DNA of 64,000 nucleotides. Source: Beroe forskalii (Eukaryota; Ctenophora; Nuda; Beroida; Beroidae). Below the pieces are notes generated by a model that ran no database searches, was not told the origin of the DNA, and saw only the letters and a list, made by a program, of their open reading frames with translations. Where the stretch lies: contig WFMF01000057.1 of assembly GCA_011033025.1 (NCBI GenBank), positions 620,001 to 684,000 on the forward strand, read 5' to 3'. Below are positions 45,740-56,051 of the stretch, piece by piece; the stretch's first letter is position 1, and each line of letters opens with the position of its first letter. The translations under genes and the position numbers were made by a program.

Positions 45740-45777
45740 AACGTTGCGCGCAGGGAAGGGTAAAATCCTACGATGAA

Positions 45778-45981
45778 TCATTTACCACGAACCTGAAGTT
45801 CCGGAGGACCATCACTCTTGGAAGGTAACGCTCGTTTGAGGAATTCCGCCAGACGGTCCTTGAGCGCCCTACTCCACGCTGGGTTCAGGAGCTCCTTTAT
45901 CATGAAGTTCTCGAGGGGCTGAGCGGCTATAGCTCCCAGACCCAGGCACAGGAATCGGGCGTGGGGAGAGTTCACGATCGC
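45778..45981 (-). CDS. ARMC9-like gene, last exon
   Basis: Acceptor ATCCTGCTAG; AIVNSPHARFLCLGLGAIAA, LENFMIKELLNPAWS, DRLAEFLKRALPSK, ends ELQVRGK and TGA. Phase 0 in. Confidence 0.7.
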   Translation of the reverse strand, partial: AIVNSPHARFLCLGLGAIAAQPLENFMIKELLNPAWSRALKDRLAEFLKRALPSKSDGPPELQVRGK

Positions 45982-47113
45982 CTAGCAGGATGATTATATT
46001 TAGGTTGAAAATTGTAATTTTTCACTTTTGCGAAAGGAAATCGATCACATGCTTTGATCTTAGCAAGTTTAACTTTTGCCCAACTACGAAATCAGCTACG
46101 TGACAAATTTACAATTTACCCCAAACTTTCCTCCTCACCTCGTTAAAGGAAGCACTATCCTCGAGGTACGTTACAAATGTCTTGTGTCTCTCTCGGAAGG
46201 CATTGAAATCAGGGTTTCCCCGGAGGGGGTACACCAGGAAGTGTAGTTGGAGTTCCAGGACCAGGATAATACACTCCTTGTCCAGGAGTTGCAGTTCTTT
46301 GGGGATACGACGACAGAACTGCGAGAAGAACTCCTCCCCTCTCCGTCACTGGGGAGGAGGAGTTTTAGGGGTTTTCATTTGGGAGTTTTAAGGCGTTTTC
46401 ATTGGGGTTTTTGGGAGTTTTCATTAGGGGTTTTCTTGGGAGGGAGATTAATTTACTTCCATTTTATATAAGTATATAGTACATTTTATAAAATTGAGAC
46501 GATGGAATCTATTTCTTTCCGCGAGGGGCAGAGACAGAGTCAGGGAAATTGTCCATGATAGAATTTATACCATCCTAAACTAGAATGAAGATATTGTATG
46601 CGTTACAGCTTGAAAGCCAATTCCTCAATCTCTCCGTTACCTGAATATCCCTATCAGGTCATTCCTCATGATGTCCTGATGGAGTGAAGCTGATATGTCA
46701 CGTGCCGGTTCTGAGAAGGAAAGTCCGGCGTTGTTCACATCCATCTTCAGACACTCCGTCGTTCTGAGGCATTTTATTACATTTGGAAGAGGAAAACGTT
46801 TGACAAAACACTTCATGTTGAGCTATGTAATTTGAGTTACTTTTTTTCGTTTTTGCCCAAAACAGAAATACGTTGGTAACATTTTAAAAAGAATGAAAAG
46901 AAAACACCATAATGTAATTTTAATACCGCCGTAGCACCATGACGACGCCATGGTAGTGGTACAACAAAGACGCCGTCACTATGGCGACATAGCGTGTCAC
47001 TATTCTCTTTTATATCACGACTCTACCGACCTGGTGAACTGCATGTGGTCCAGGTACTCCTTGATGAGACCAAGGATTTTAGACTTCTGGCTGTAACCAT
47101 CCTTGGATTTCAT
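45778..47113 (-). CDS. Short LisH protein resembling the N-terminus of ARMC9
   Basis: Exons 47031-47113, 46641-46763, about 46139-46340 and 45778-45981 join in frame to about 203 residues. It starts MKSKDGYSQKSKILGLIKEY with a LisH-type helix pair at the very N-terminus, as ARMC9 does (LGLVKEYLDF from memory). Later blocks are DISASLHQDIMRNDLIGIF, LVLELQLHFLVYPLRGNP, ERHKTFVTYLEDS and ELLNPAWSRALKDRLAEFL, in the same order as the ARMC9 N-terminal region. ARMC9 is a ciliary base protein of about 650-800 residues; the armadillo part is missing because a stop follows RALPSKSDG. Either this is a short isoform or paralog, or further exons are skipped. The third exon's acceptor (46340) is chosen by frame. 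Confidence 0.6.
46139..46340 (-). CDS. ARMC9-like gene, third exon
   Basis: FFSQFCRRIPKELQLLDKEC, IILVLELQLHFLVYPL, RERHKTFVTYLEDSASFNE; donor GAG then GTGAGG. A nearer acceptor-like CCCCAG would put a TGA in frame. Confidence 0.65.
46641..46763 (-). CDS. ARMC9-like gene, second exon
   Basis: Acceptor AATGCCTCAG; TTECLKMDVNNAGLSFSE, PARDISASLHQDIMRNDLIG; donor TTCAG then GTAACG. 123 bases, phase 2 in and out. Confidence 0.7.
47031..47113 (-). CDS. ARMC9-like gene, first coding exon (LisH)
   Basis: MKSKDGYSQKSKILGLIKEY then LDHMQFT; donor CCAG then GTCGGT. The frame is open for a few codons upstream of this ATG, so a start further 5' is possible. Confidence 0.6.
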
Positions 47114-48774
47114 CGGGACCCTATTAAGAAATTCATTTGGTTAAATTATAGTTACTGTGAATTGATGTTTTCTATATTTTGATCGAAAAAATAGATGAAA
47201 GAGCCGCATGTTCTGGACCAAATGAAATCATAATTCCACGTTTTCGCTACAGCATTTCTCAGAAAATAACACTAAAACAGTATCTCCTTTCCACCCGGCA
47301 TTCCGAGTAAGAATAAAACAAAAACCTGTTCCGCTGGAAAACAGTTGTAGATAAAAACACGAACAGTAATATTAGTATTATCATCATAGGAAGCTTGAAC
47401 AATGACTCTTCAGAATGAGTAGGTACAGCAATGTTAATAGGTTTTTACAATGACGTTATCATAGCTCAAAGTGGTAAGTTGATAACGTTGTAAGCGAATA
47501 TATTAGTTCAAGAAACAGCCTTCAGGAGGGCCGTATGAGTGACTACTGGCTATTCAACATCAAAAAAGTAGATAAGCTACTTACATGTAAATAAGGACAC
47601 GTCATGTATGTATGTAAGGACTTGAAAATAAGGACATAAAAAGTACCTAAAACACAATAGGGCGCTTTGTCCCCTTGACATTGCTTATCGCCCTCAAAAC
47701 ACTCGGTAGGGTAGGGTGAATGTGTGACTATAAGCAGTGTTTATCTTTCCTATAATCACTGATCCCTCTTACCGTAAACACTGGACACGCTGAAAAACTC
47801 GGGACTTCAAATAGTAGTCACTAATATCATTCACACATTTCAGTGATGCGAGACTTATTTTTATCAGAATCTAGAAAATGAGGGTTGATTGACGAAGGAA
47901 GAAATATGAGATACGATAGGAGTGGCATGAGATACGAGCGATGTCTTATCGTGGTTTTACTCTTCAGGTAAACCGTTTTCACCACATTGGCAGTCTGGGG
48001 TCACCATACCAACCACCACTAATCACTGTAAACTACAGACACACAAACTCACACACCGACAGACACACAAACATACACACACACACATACAAACACACCC
48101 TGCCTGTCTTGAGCTCTAGTAATATAATGATAAGTAATGATGGAGCTGTAGGCTCTATGCTAATACTATATATTGATAGTGTAGATACGAAGGACACCTG
48201 TTTTATGGAGGTCAGCATTTGAATAAAACTCAGGTTACCATTATGTTTTCTTGGATGAAAATGGTAAATTGGTGAAGTCATGTTGTCTAATTTTCAGACG
48301 AGGGCATTAGTTAAAGACCTATTTATAGATGTAGTGCCTTTTATCTTGGACAGTTCTTTAGTTTATTCTGGTGTGGATGCCTACTTACGTTATTGTTGAA
48401 TAAATGATATGCTTAAATATGGAGGAATATGCGATGATAAAGACTAATTGGTTATGTAATATGTAGGAAATATGTTTTTTCAAACGTTTTAGCCAAGTAA
48501 ATCAATCGTTATTATAAAGCGTGACGATACTTTAACACACTCATAAGCTCAGTGGAATGGGGACATGATCAAAATCTCTGGTTGATTTCAACACAGTACA
48601 CATGGGCTTCCTTCATGACCTCAGGGACGGTTTCAAATCCTCCAAGATCCACCTTTCCAATTCAAAACTGAACGCAAAATGAACTTCGAAAAGAGCTTGA
48701 TCCGTAAGGAAGAAAGCTCAACGCTTCGACTCAACTGATCCATAGGGAGTAAGTTTAAACTCAGATTCTTTGAC
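47114..48774. other. Intergenic DNA with a CA-rich microsatellite
   Basis: 48040-48100 is (CA)n-like (ACACACAAACATACACACAC). Bases 48536-48600 have AAGCTCAGTGGAATGGGGAC, resembling the SINE-like words at 43800. No gene recognised. Confidence 0.5.
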
Positions 48775-48888
48775 TCATGGGGAAGTTGACTCGGACTTGA
48801 CACTCAGAGTTGACTCAGTAGGAAGTCTGTAGGACGGGAGATCGTGTTGGGTCTTGACATGAACCATCAGACCGTGCTGTTCTGGGTA
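48775..48888 (-). CDS. Zinc-finger gene, last exon
   Basis: Acceptor GTTTTTCAG; YPEQHGLMVHVKTQHDL completes the fourth finger, then a Ser/Thr tail and TGA. Confidence 0.75.
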   Translation of the reverse strand, partial: YPEQHGLMVHVKTQHDLPSYRLPTESTLSVKSESTSP

Positions 48889-51015
48889 CTGAAAAACATG
48901 TAAATTAAGCACAGTGTAAGGCAGTGAAGGGTTGATGATTTGATGTGGTGAGAATCCCATGTTACACAGTACACATTAAAGTCATTGCCCTTCACGACTT
49001 TCAGACATTTAATCTGAATTTGGTGCTTCAGTAGGTCTAAATTTATGGAATCTCTCTCCCCTTTAGCACTCCTCCACCCCAGTTTCTCTCCCTTCTCCTC
49101 TACCTGACTCACCCTCCTCCACCCCTAAACCCTTCCCCCCCTCTCCACTTTATTACCTGGATATTACAGATGGGGCAGGTGGTGAGCTCTGCGTGGGTGC
49201 AGATTATGTGTTTAGCGAGGGAGGACTCCTCAAACCGACACTTGCACACCGGGCACTCCTTAATGTGGAGTTCGTACACGTGGGTTTTCATGCTTCGCAG
49301 ATCCATAAACACCTGGAGATTTGAAATATATGTGAATACCTCATTTTAAATACCTCAATTATAACATATGGTTTTAATAGGTGATTAAATTTGTGAAACC
49401 TGGGGTTCTTTATGCCTCGCAGACCCAAGGGTGTGAATGCCTGGAGTGAAGTGGTGATTAAGTGGCGAATAAGTGGTGATTACTTGAAGGCGAACACCTG
49501 AGTTTAATGAGACAACCTTCACAACCTGATATGCTAGTACGTGTGATGTGTGAACACCTGCATTGAAATTATTAAATTGAATCTTCAAAGACGATTATAA
49601 TGAGACGTCTGAACACCTGAATTCAGGAAAGAATTCAGAAAAGATATTTACCTAGAGATGGTCTGGTAACAGTTTTTCTCTTTTCTTATTTTGTGCGTAC
49701 GTTGGACTGTTGGAGGGGGGGGGGTTTCTGTTACGAGAAAAACTCGCGGTAAGTACACGAGAAAAGTCTTGATTTTCATACCATGGGGCAGGTAGTGTGA
49801 GCAATGCAACTCCAAGTCTGCTGGTTCCTGTGTGCAGTAGACAAGTGTACTCCCAGCTGCTCGTTACTCGTAAACATCACGTTACACAGCCCACACTTCC
49901 GGAACTGCGGCCGCAGCCGGTATTCCTCCTGGGGGGAGGGAGGCTTAATTAGGTAACGATTACCGAAATCAAGATTATTCAATGTGCAGACATTCTTTTT
50001 TTCATAAAAATAATCTTCCTGGGGAGTGGTCACACTAGTTCTGACAAATATTTAGACTTCTTCAACCTGCTCCCTAAAAATATTTGGATGTCCATATTCT
50101 ATGATATTCCACCTTCACACGAATCTGGACTAACGAGTTAACAGTGTACACATATGGTGCACTCAAATATGTGTGCTTCTTCACCAGATGGCGCGTTTGT
50201 TTACCCATAGAAATTCCTGGTTCGGCCAATCAGCACGAACTACGACGAAACCCTGCACCGTTATTGGTCAGTCTATTTCAAAGATCATAAGGTACTTCTC
50301 AAACACACATACACACAAACACGCGAAGTATTTTATCATTAGTCATGTTACGTATAAAACTAAAAACATAATTTCCTGCCAAGAAAACAGGTGTTTTGCA
50401 GGGAGCAAAATCCTGGTGTAGGTACGTGAATTAACATTAGGAAATGCGATTGAGAGAGAGAACAACTAATTTTATTTCATCTCGTTTAATCTCATTTATA
50501 GAACTTTATAATAAAGTTTGCACACAGTTCAGCTATTTTTGGAATTTAGGATAGTACATTGTGCAGATTATTTGTCATACGTGTGCAATCATAAGGGCCA
50601 CGACGATGCCAGTTGATAGGACCCCCGCAACGTAATTTCTTATTGACTCGTCCACCTCTCGTATCTTATATTCTGCAGTACATATCTTTTTTGTTGTTGT
50701 TGTTCCATCAGGGAACTGCATTATTTTTATTGCTATTACTATTCACCAGGTTCAAACTTCGTTGCAAAAGCTCACCTTTGAATGTTATTATCTTTAGTTC
50801 AAAAGAGTTAATCTATCTTTCAATTTTTTAGCTTTTTCAGTACATATTTATAGAATAACGTAAAAGAAATTAGTGAACCCGAAAGAAGGATATTCCAGGC
50901 ATTATAACTTACAATGGGAGTCATGTCCCGTGTAAGAGCAGGTACGGGAGGTTGGAAGGTCCTGGGAGTGTTGCTGATCTGCTCCACATCCTCTTCTGAA
51001 TACTGATCCACCTCC
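48775..51015 (-). CDS. C2H2 zinc-finger protein, four fingers over four exons (5' end not defined)
   Basis: Exons 50913-51015 (or slightly longer), 49782-49928, 49157-49312 and 48775-48888, phase 0 at each internal junction. Exon 1 is acidic (VDQYSEEDVEQISNTPR). Finger 1 is CGLCNVMFTSNEQLGVHLST then AH. Finger 2 is C-x5-C at the end of exon 2 with H-x4-H in exon 3. Finger 3 is CPVCKCRFEESSLAKHIICT then H. Finger 4 is CPIC at the end of exon 3 with HVKTQH in exon 4. Such proteins usually bind nucleic acid. The first exon could extend to HVPLVRE at 51030, and an upstream exon is not identified. No paralog name is assigned. Confidence 0.75.
49157..49312 (-). CDS. Zinc-finger gene, third exon
   Basis: 52 codons: VFMDLRSMKTHVYELHIKEC, PVCKCRFEESSLAKHIICTH, AELTTCPICNIQ. 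Acceptor AAATCTCCAG, donor CAG then GTAATA. Degenerate copies of the acceptor and exon start lie upstream around 49405-49445. Confidence 0.8.
49400..49625 (-). repeat. Degenerate copies of an acceptor and exon start
   Basis: On the minus strand 49446-49405 reads CTCCAGGCATTCACACCC then TGGGTCTGCGAGGCATAAAG, a diverged copy of CTCCAGGTGTTTATGGATCT and GCGAAGCATGAAAA. Further CAGGTGTTC words occur at about 49500, 49556 and 49617. Confidence 0.6.
49782..49928 (-). CDS. Zinc-finger gene, second exon
   Basis: 49 codons: EEYRLRPQFRKCGLCNVMF, TSNEQLGVHLSTAHRNQQ, TWSCIAHTTCPM. Acceptor CTCCCCCCAG, donor ATG then GTATGA. Confidence 0.8.
50034..50912. other. Intron of the zinc-finger gene, nothing recognised
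   Basis: AT-rich; the open frames at 50173 and 50613 have no domain or splice support. Confidence 0.4.
50913..51015 (-). CDS. Zinc-finger gene, upstream exon
   Basis: Acceptor CCACTCGTCAG; EVDQYSEEDVEQISNTPRTF then QPPVPALTRDMTPI, donor ATT then GTAAGT. Acidic, disordered. Confidence 0.6.
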
Positions 51016-51439
51016 CTGACGAGTGGAACGTGCTTATAATAGGCATCGTGTTACATGAACAGTGTATCGTAAACAGTGTACATTGTACATCGTGTTTACT
51101 GAACATGATGTACAATGTACATTAATTAAACACAGCGTACAAATGTATATTTAACCCGGTAAAAGATCTCAGCACTGTACCTACGTGAATTCAGATTCTG
51201 TCTTCCCTTGCCAAACATGGGACCCTTTACTTTTAATTAACTCAAATAAAGCACATTCGCCAACAAGTAACCTGGCCATTGATATTTGGATTGGTCAGTA
51301 TAAAGGATGGCCCTGTCTTTACTAAATGTCTTACCCTGACCTTAACCACGTTACAGACCGGTGTCCACATGTTAAACTGACCATTCAACACAAATAAATA
51401 ACAATATGCAGACTTCTTGGATACTGCGGGCAATGGTAA

Positions 51440-51445
51440 TTTATT
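51440..51445 (-). promoter_or_regulatory. Polyadenylation signal AATAAA
   Basis: AATAAA on the minus strand, 36 bases after the TAG at 51482, consistent with this exon being the gene's 3' end. Confidence 0.6.
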
Positions 51446-51481
51446 TGAGTAATGGAAATGTTTCAAAAAGCTAATTAAAGT

Positions 51482-51708
51482 CTACAGTCCGCACTTGCCG
51501 ACCCACCCTTTGCTATCACCCGGCATGATCCTACTCCTCTTGGCAGCCTGTGTTATGGGGGCCTCCACCTCACTTTCCCCCTTGAGCTCCTCCACACAGG
51601 GGTCCGGCACACACGGCATCACCAGCAGGCCAGGTGCTCTGAGGCGCAGCCGAATGATCTGGCTGCTCGTTAGCACGTTGTCCAGCACGGGGAACGGCCC
51701 GTTTTCAC
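51482..51708 (-). CDS. Terminal exon of an unrecognised gene
   Basis: Acceptor CTCAATTTCAG, two-base entry, 75 codons to TAG: ENGPFPVLDNVLTSSQIIRL, RLRAPGLLVMPCVPDPCVEE, AAKRSRIMPGDSKGWVGKC. Coding-like composition and a following AATAAA support it. No domain recognised. A copy of its acceptor and first bases (CATTCCAGGTCAAAACGGGC) lies upstream at 51766-51789. Confidence 0.6.
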
Positions 51709-53145
51709 CTGAAATTGAGGGTGTAGGTGCGAAAGTTAGGAATGAATTAGATAAATACAGCATATTATGGCCCGTTTTGACCTGGAATGGAGTAGTTGCA
51801 CAGTAAAAGTTAGGAATGAATGTGATAAACAGTAAACACAGTTTAAATTACCATTGTAGTAAACATTGAACACATTCCATTGTCCATCTTACTACTTATT
51901 TTATGTGTGTGTGTGTGTACAGTGTGTCGATCCTAATGAGTCCCTTTAGAGCTTTGGCGCTTTGATGCCCCCATTTTACGGTTCAACTCCTAAGATCTTA
52001 CGATTGCAAGGGTTTATTCTCATGCCCATTTTGCATGCGATTTAATATTCAGCAGTTTGCCTCTATCAGGTTGCCTCTATGATCCCTGGCGCTGAGTAAT
52101 TCCTTCAGGAACGGCGAATGAACTGCCACATAAACCGCATAAACCACATAAACCGAGTTTACGATGCTTCTCCGCCTATTTACCGACTGCTGCGCGTGCG
52201 TGTAACGCTATCGTGATAAGCACACGCGCGCATTAGATCCCGAGAAACCTCTGCAGATTCTGAGAAATTTATATATGTAATTGGACAGCAATTCTATATT
52301 TATATGCTGGTATTTGAAGAAGAAAAGCTGTGTCATCCAATAGCGTGAAAGTGGAATAGTCACGTTGCGTGGCCCCCCTCACGGCTCCGTATATGTGGGA
52401 GCTACGTGTTTATGTGGGATTGTGGGATTCATTCATTTGTTTAGGTGGAGCTTATATACGTTTGTGTGGACTTCAAAGTGTTGTACGCGCTCTTTACTCA
52501 TACGGAGGTGGCTGTTATTAATAACTTAACAAGTACAGCATCAGCTGTTCTCATGAGGATTAAGTGTGGTTTTTACATCGTGGATGTGTGGTCCGTGTGG
52601 AGTTGATACGTTTTTTGATGAGCATAAACATAATCGTGAGACTTGACAGGAGTTTTTGGTATAGGTTCCATTGAATTTTTGTGATGCTCAACTTTTAATA
52701 TTATTCAAGTTGAGACGCGCATATTTTTGTTTACTTTACATCCTGTCACTCAATATGCTATTCACACCGAATTCATTTGCAAAATGAGTCAACATTTTGA
52801 AAGATGTCATGAAATACGATCCATCGTGAGGGTATGATAAATTTAAAACGTTGTAATTCGCGCTTTTTATCAACCAAGTTATGCTCATCAATTATTTCCT
52901 GCAGTTCGATTTCTACGCAAAATTGTATTATCCTTTTCTTAAGAGTGGTTTAATTAGTAAACTCGCAAAAAATGCAGATATTATTTTAAAATTTCCTAGA
53001 CACAATGGTCTTATTCATGAGAAAGTTTCGACTTTAATCTGCCAGTTTTGTGAGTTGATCGTTTCACTGCAATTTTAACGAGTTGGAATTTGATTAAATA
53101 TGTAGAATATTGACCCATGTTTAGTTCATATATCACAGATAAAGT
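51709..53145. other. Intergenic DNA, possible upstream exons not resolved
   Basis: 51720-51835 contains a repeated phrase (AAAGTTAGGAATGAAT, GTTTTGACCTGGAA). (TG)n at 51905. AT-rich beyond 52500. No convincing exon found. Confidence 0.4.
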
Positions 53146-53873
53146 ATGAATTCCGCCTGTGCCATGAAAATACTGGAGATCGGACAGAAGAAGTCCAAGG
53201 AGCTGCAAGTGGCAATGAACATCGCCGTCGTGGACAGTGGCGGAAACCTGGTCTCATTTGTCAGGTTTCTGTTTTTAACTTTAGGCTTTAAAGAACTTTT
53301 TAATACTTTATTTAAGTTATTAAACTTCTCCTACGATCATACCGTCACACTGAAAGCATAAGGTTGGGATAGGCGCTTTACCATAGAGGCGTGAATTTTC
53401 AGGACGAGTTCTCAGTTTCCACCAAATTTGCTCATATATTCCAAATGTTGTCAGGATGGACAACGCTTGGTTAGGCTCAGTCGACATTGCCATCAAGAAA
53501 GCTAAGACGGCAGTGTTCTTCAACATGAACACTGGAGCCATCGGAGAGGTAAATGGAATTTCCATGAAGATGGCAATAAATAGAGATTCCAGAACATATC
53601 CAAGGATTGGTCCGCCGACAAAAATTTGATACATACCTATTTTTGTTCATGATGTTAGATTTTTAGCACACAAAACATTCTCCTTTTCAGATTTCCCAGC
53701 CTGGTGGCAGCTTGTACTGCATCGAGCACTCTAACGGCGGCTTGATTACCTTTCCCGGGGGTATCCCCATTAGGGATGCTGAGGGTAAGCTGCTGGGAGC
53801 TGTGGGAGTGAGTGGCAGTACTGTGGAACACGACCATGATGTGGCAGAAACGTGTGTAAACGGGTGTATGTAG
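53146..53873 (+). CDS. GlcG/HbpS-type (DUF336) protein, copy 1
   Basis: Exons 53146-53264, 53455-53548 and 53691-53873 give 131 residues. [61 protein letters not shown] and [18 protein letters not shown] follow the family order (VVDxGG, S-DIA--KA, GGxPI, GAVGVSG). In bacteria this fold includes haem-binding HbpS and GlcG of unknown role; the animal function is unknown. Standard GT-AG introns rule out simple bacterial contamination. The start is the ATG at 53146, whose reading matches copy 2. Confidence 0.85.
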
Positions 53874-54278
53874 AGTTCTTATATGGGTATATATTGTAGT
53901 CAAATCTAAATAATTATCTTTTTGCCTTTCATAATATGGTAACTTTAAACGAATCTTTTAGGTTTTATTGCTATTGTTATATTCCGATCAGCTTCTTTCG
54001 ATTTCTTCAATTTGTTTTTTGTCGTCTTGATTTTGATTTTGAATGGGTTTTGGGATTTCATTACCATTTTAATTGGGACTGTAATGAGTCTTACTTTTGT
54101 ACTTGGATAGAATTGGATCTAAAACTTGGTATAATCAATAAGCACCTTTAATTATGATTTTATACTCAAACTATAGGTTGATTTTTGATTGCATGTCACG
54201 ATAGCTTGCTTTAGAACAGAAAATAAAAATCTTTAACAATTCTTTACATAAACCTATGTGTTACAGCTATAGTTAAAC

Positions 54279-55168
54279 ATGAATTCTGCCTGTGCCCTAA
54301 AAATGTTGGAGGTCGGACAAAAGAAATCCAAGGAACTGAAAGTAGCGATGAATATTGCCGTGGTGGATAGCGGTGGAAACTTGGTAGCATTCGTCAGGTA
54401 AGGGATCGTTCACATATTACGTAATCAATTTTTGGCCGATTTCAACCCCCACCCCCCACCCGTAATCAAGTTTACAGTTGTTGTATTTGTTACAATAACA
54501 TGTAGCGTATTCATTCGGAATCCCCTCCCCTCTCTAGGCGATTACGTAATATGTGAACGATCCCTTGTAGGAGTTTGAACGGAAATGATAGATTGCATAA
54601 ATTGGGCTTCAAAACATGACTTTGTTTATAGCTGTTCCAGAACAGCATTTTTCGTATGCCCTGAGCAACATCCTGAATTCTGATAAAGCAAATTGTTTCA
54701 GGATGGACAACGCTTGGTTGGGCTCAGTTGACATCGCCATCAAGAAAGCTAAGACTTCAGTGTTCTTCAACATGACTACAGGAACAATAGGACAGATTTC
54801 ATTTTCGAACTTTCTGATTCTTAGAGTCCATTTCGTCATAACATGTATCAACACAAATTCAAAATTTCAAATTCTGTTCAACCTTTAAGCCCAAATTAAA
54901 TAAAGAAAATGACGAAAACTTTCCCCGAATTATCGTCTTTCAGTCCTCAAATACACCAAACTCTCAACAAACTTTTCAGATTTCTCAGCCGGGCGGCAGT
55001 CTGTACTGCATCGAGCACTCTAACGGCGGCCTGATTACCTTCCCTGGCGGGGTTCCCATCAGGGACACCACGGGACACCTTATCGGAGCGGTGGGAGTGA
55101 GTGGAAGTACGGTGGAACACGATCATGATGTGGCTGAGGCTTGTGTTAAGGGCTGCAACTACAACTGA
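54279..55168 (+). CDS. GlcG/HbpS-type (DUF336) protein, copy 2
   Basis: Exons 54279-54397, 54702-54795 (or to 54825) and 54980-55168 are parallel to copy 1 and about 85% alike. After GGACAG at 54795 there is no GT where copy 1 has one; the sequence runs ATTTCATTTTC. The next in-frame donor is AGA then GTCCAT at 54826, which would insert ten residues ([10 protein letters not shown]) before the third exon. Without splicing the frame ends at TAA near 54888. So the gene is either slightly altered or degenerating. The C-terminus ends VKGCNYN and TGA. Confidence 0.7.
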
Positions 55169-55238
55169 GATATGGTGGAGTGGAACTGGGGTTGTGTATG
55201 TCGCGCGCTGAAAATGGGCGATTATAGGTGTCGACTAA

Positions 55239-55286
55239 ACCCCAACTAGTCGGTACATACCGCGGAACGTACCGACTTGTTGGGGT
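55239..55286. repeat. Imperfect palindrome after the second GlcG-like gene
   Basis: ACCCCAACTAGTCGGTAC and GTACCGACTTGTTGGGGT form a 17-18 base stem with one mismatch around a 12-base loop. Confidence 0.7.
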
Positions 55287-55289
55287 ATT

Positions 55290-56051
55290 ACAGAGTTACA
55301 ATTGCCTATTCTCAGCGTGCGACGTATGTTACACACACAATACATGCTATGAACACAAATGCTGTGAGCTAGATTTAGATGCTGCACAACTGTGGAACAG
55401 TTTTCGTCTACATATGACATGATCCATACGTAATTGTTGATTATTATGACATGATTATTATGACCGTGCATTTTAAAGTTACTGTACACATTTCATCTTA
55501 TTTATCATTATTTTAGCTATTTTAAGTCTTCACATGTTTTATTGCATGACGTATGACGATAAGTTATTGGATTGCTACCTTGTTGGTATTAATGAATTTG
55601 TTTGTGAAATGCAATTATATGAGCTGAAATTTCTCATCTAATGAAAATGGTGTCTCAGTTGTTTATTTTGCAGCTTTGAGCAACTATTGCTATCTGATGG
55701 TATTAGATGGGGAGGGGGCTCCATTAGTAAGGTTATTATAGTAGAAAATCGGGCAAGTCGAGGGAAAAGTCATGCTGCTGTGAGTGTGAGAACTATTGAA
55801 ACTGATGCCAGATATAATTTAGACTGGTTTCAAGGATTATTCAAACTGATGTCAGAGATTAGACAGACTGGTGTCAGGGATAATTCAAACCGATGTCAGA
55901 GCTTTGTCAGACTGGTTTAATGGATTATTCAAACCGACGTCAGATATAAGTCATAGTGGTGTCTGAGATAATTCAGACTGGTGTCAGGGATTTTTTCAGT
56001 TCTCTGATGCCATTATTCTTGCCAAGAAGAATCATCACCCGAAGCTGAATA
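55290..56051. repeat. Intergenic DNA ending in a roughly 40-base degenerate repeat
   Basis: 55795-55990 repeats GACTGGTGTCAGGGATAATTC-like words about five times. No gene seen. Confidence 0.5.

Noticed and set aside
43250-43510. Minus-strand 86-residue frame
   Set aside because: Antisense of a Pro/Thr/Ser-rich Furry exon.
53146-55168. Bacterial contamination explaining the GlcG/HbpS-type genes
   Set aside because: Both have spliceosomal introns at identical positions and AT-rich eukaryotic flanks.
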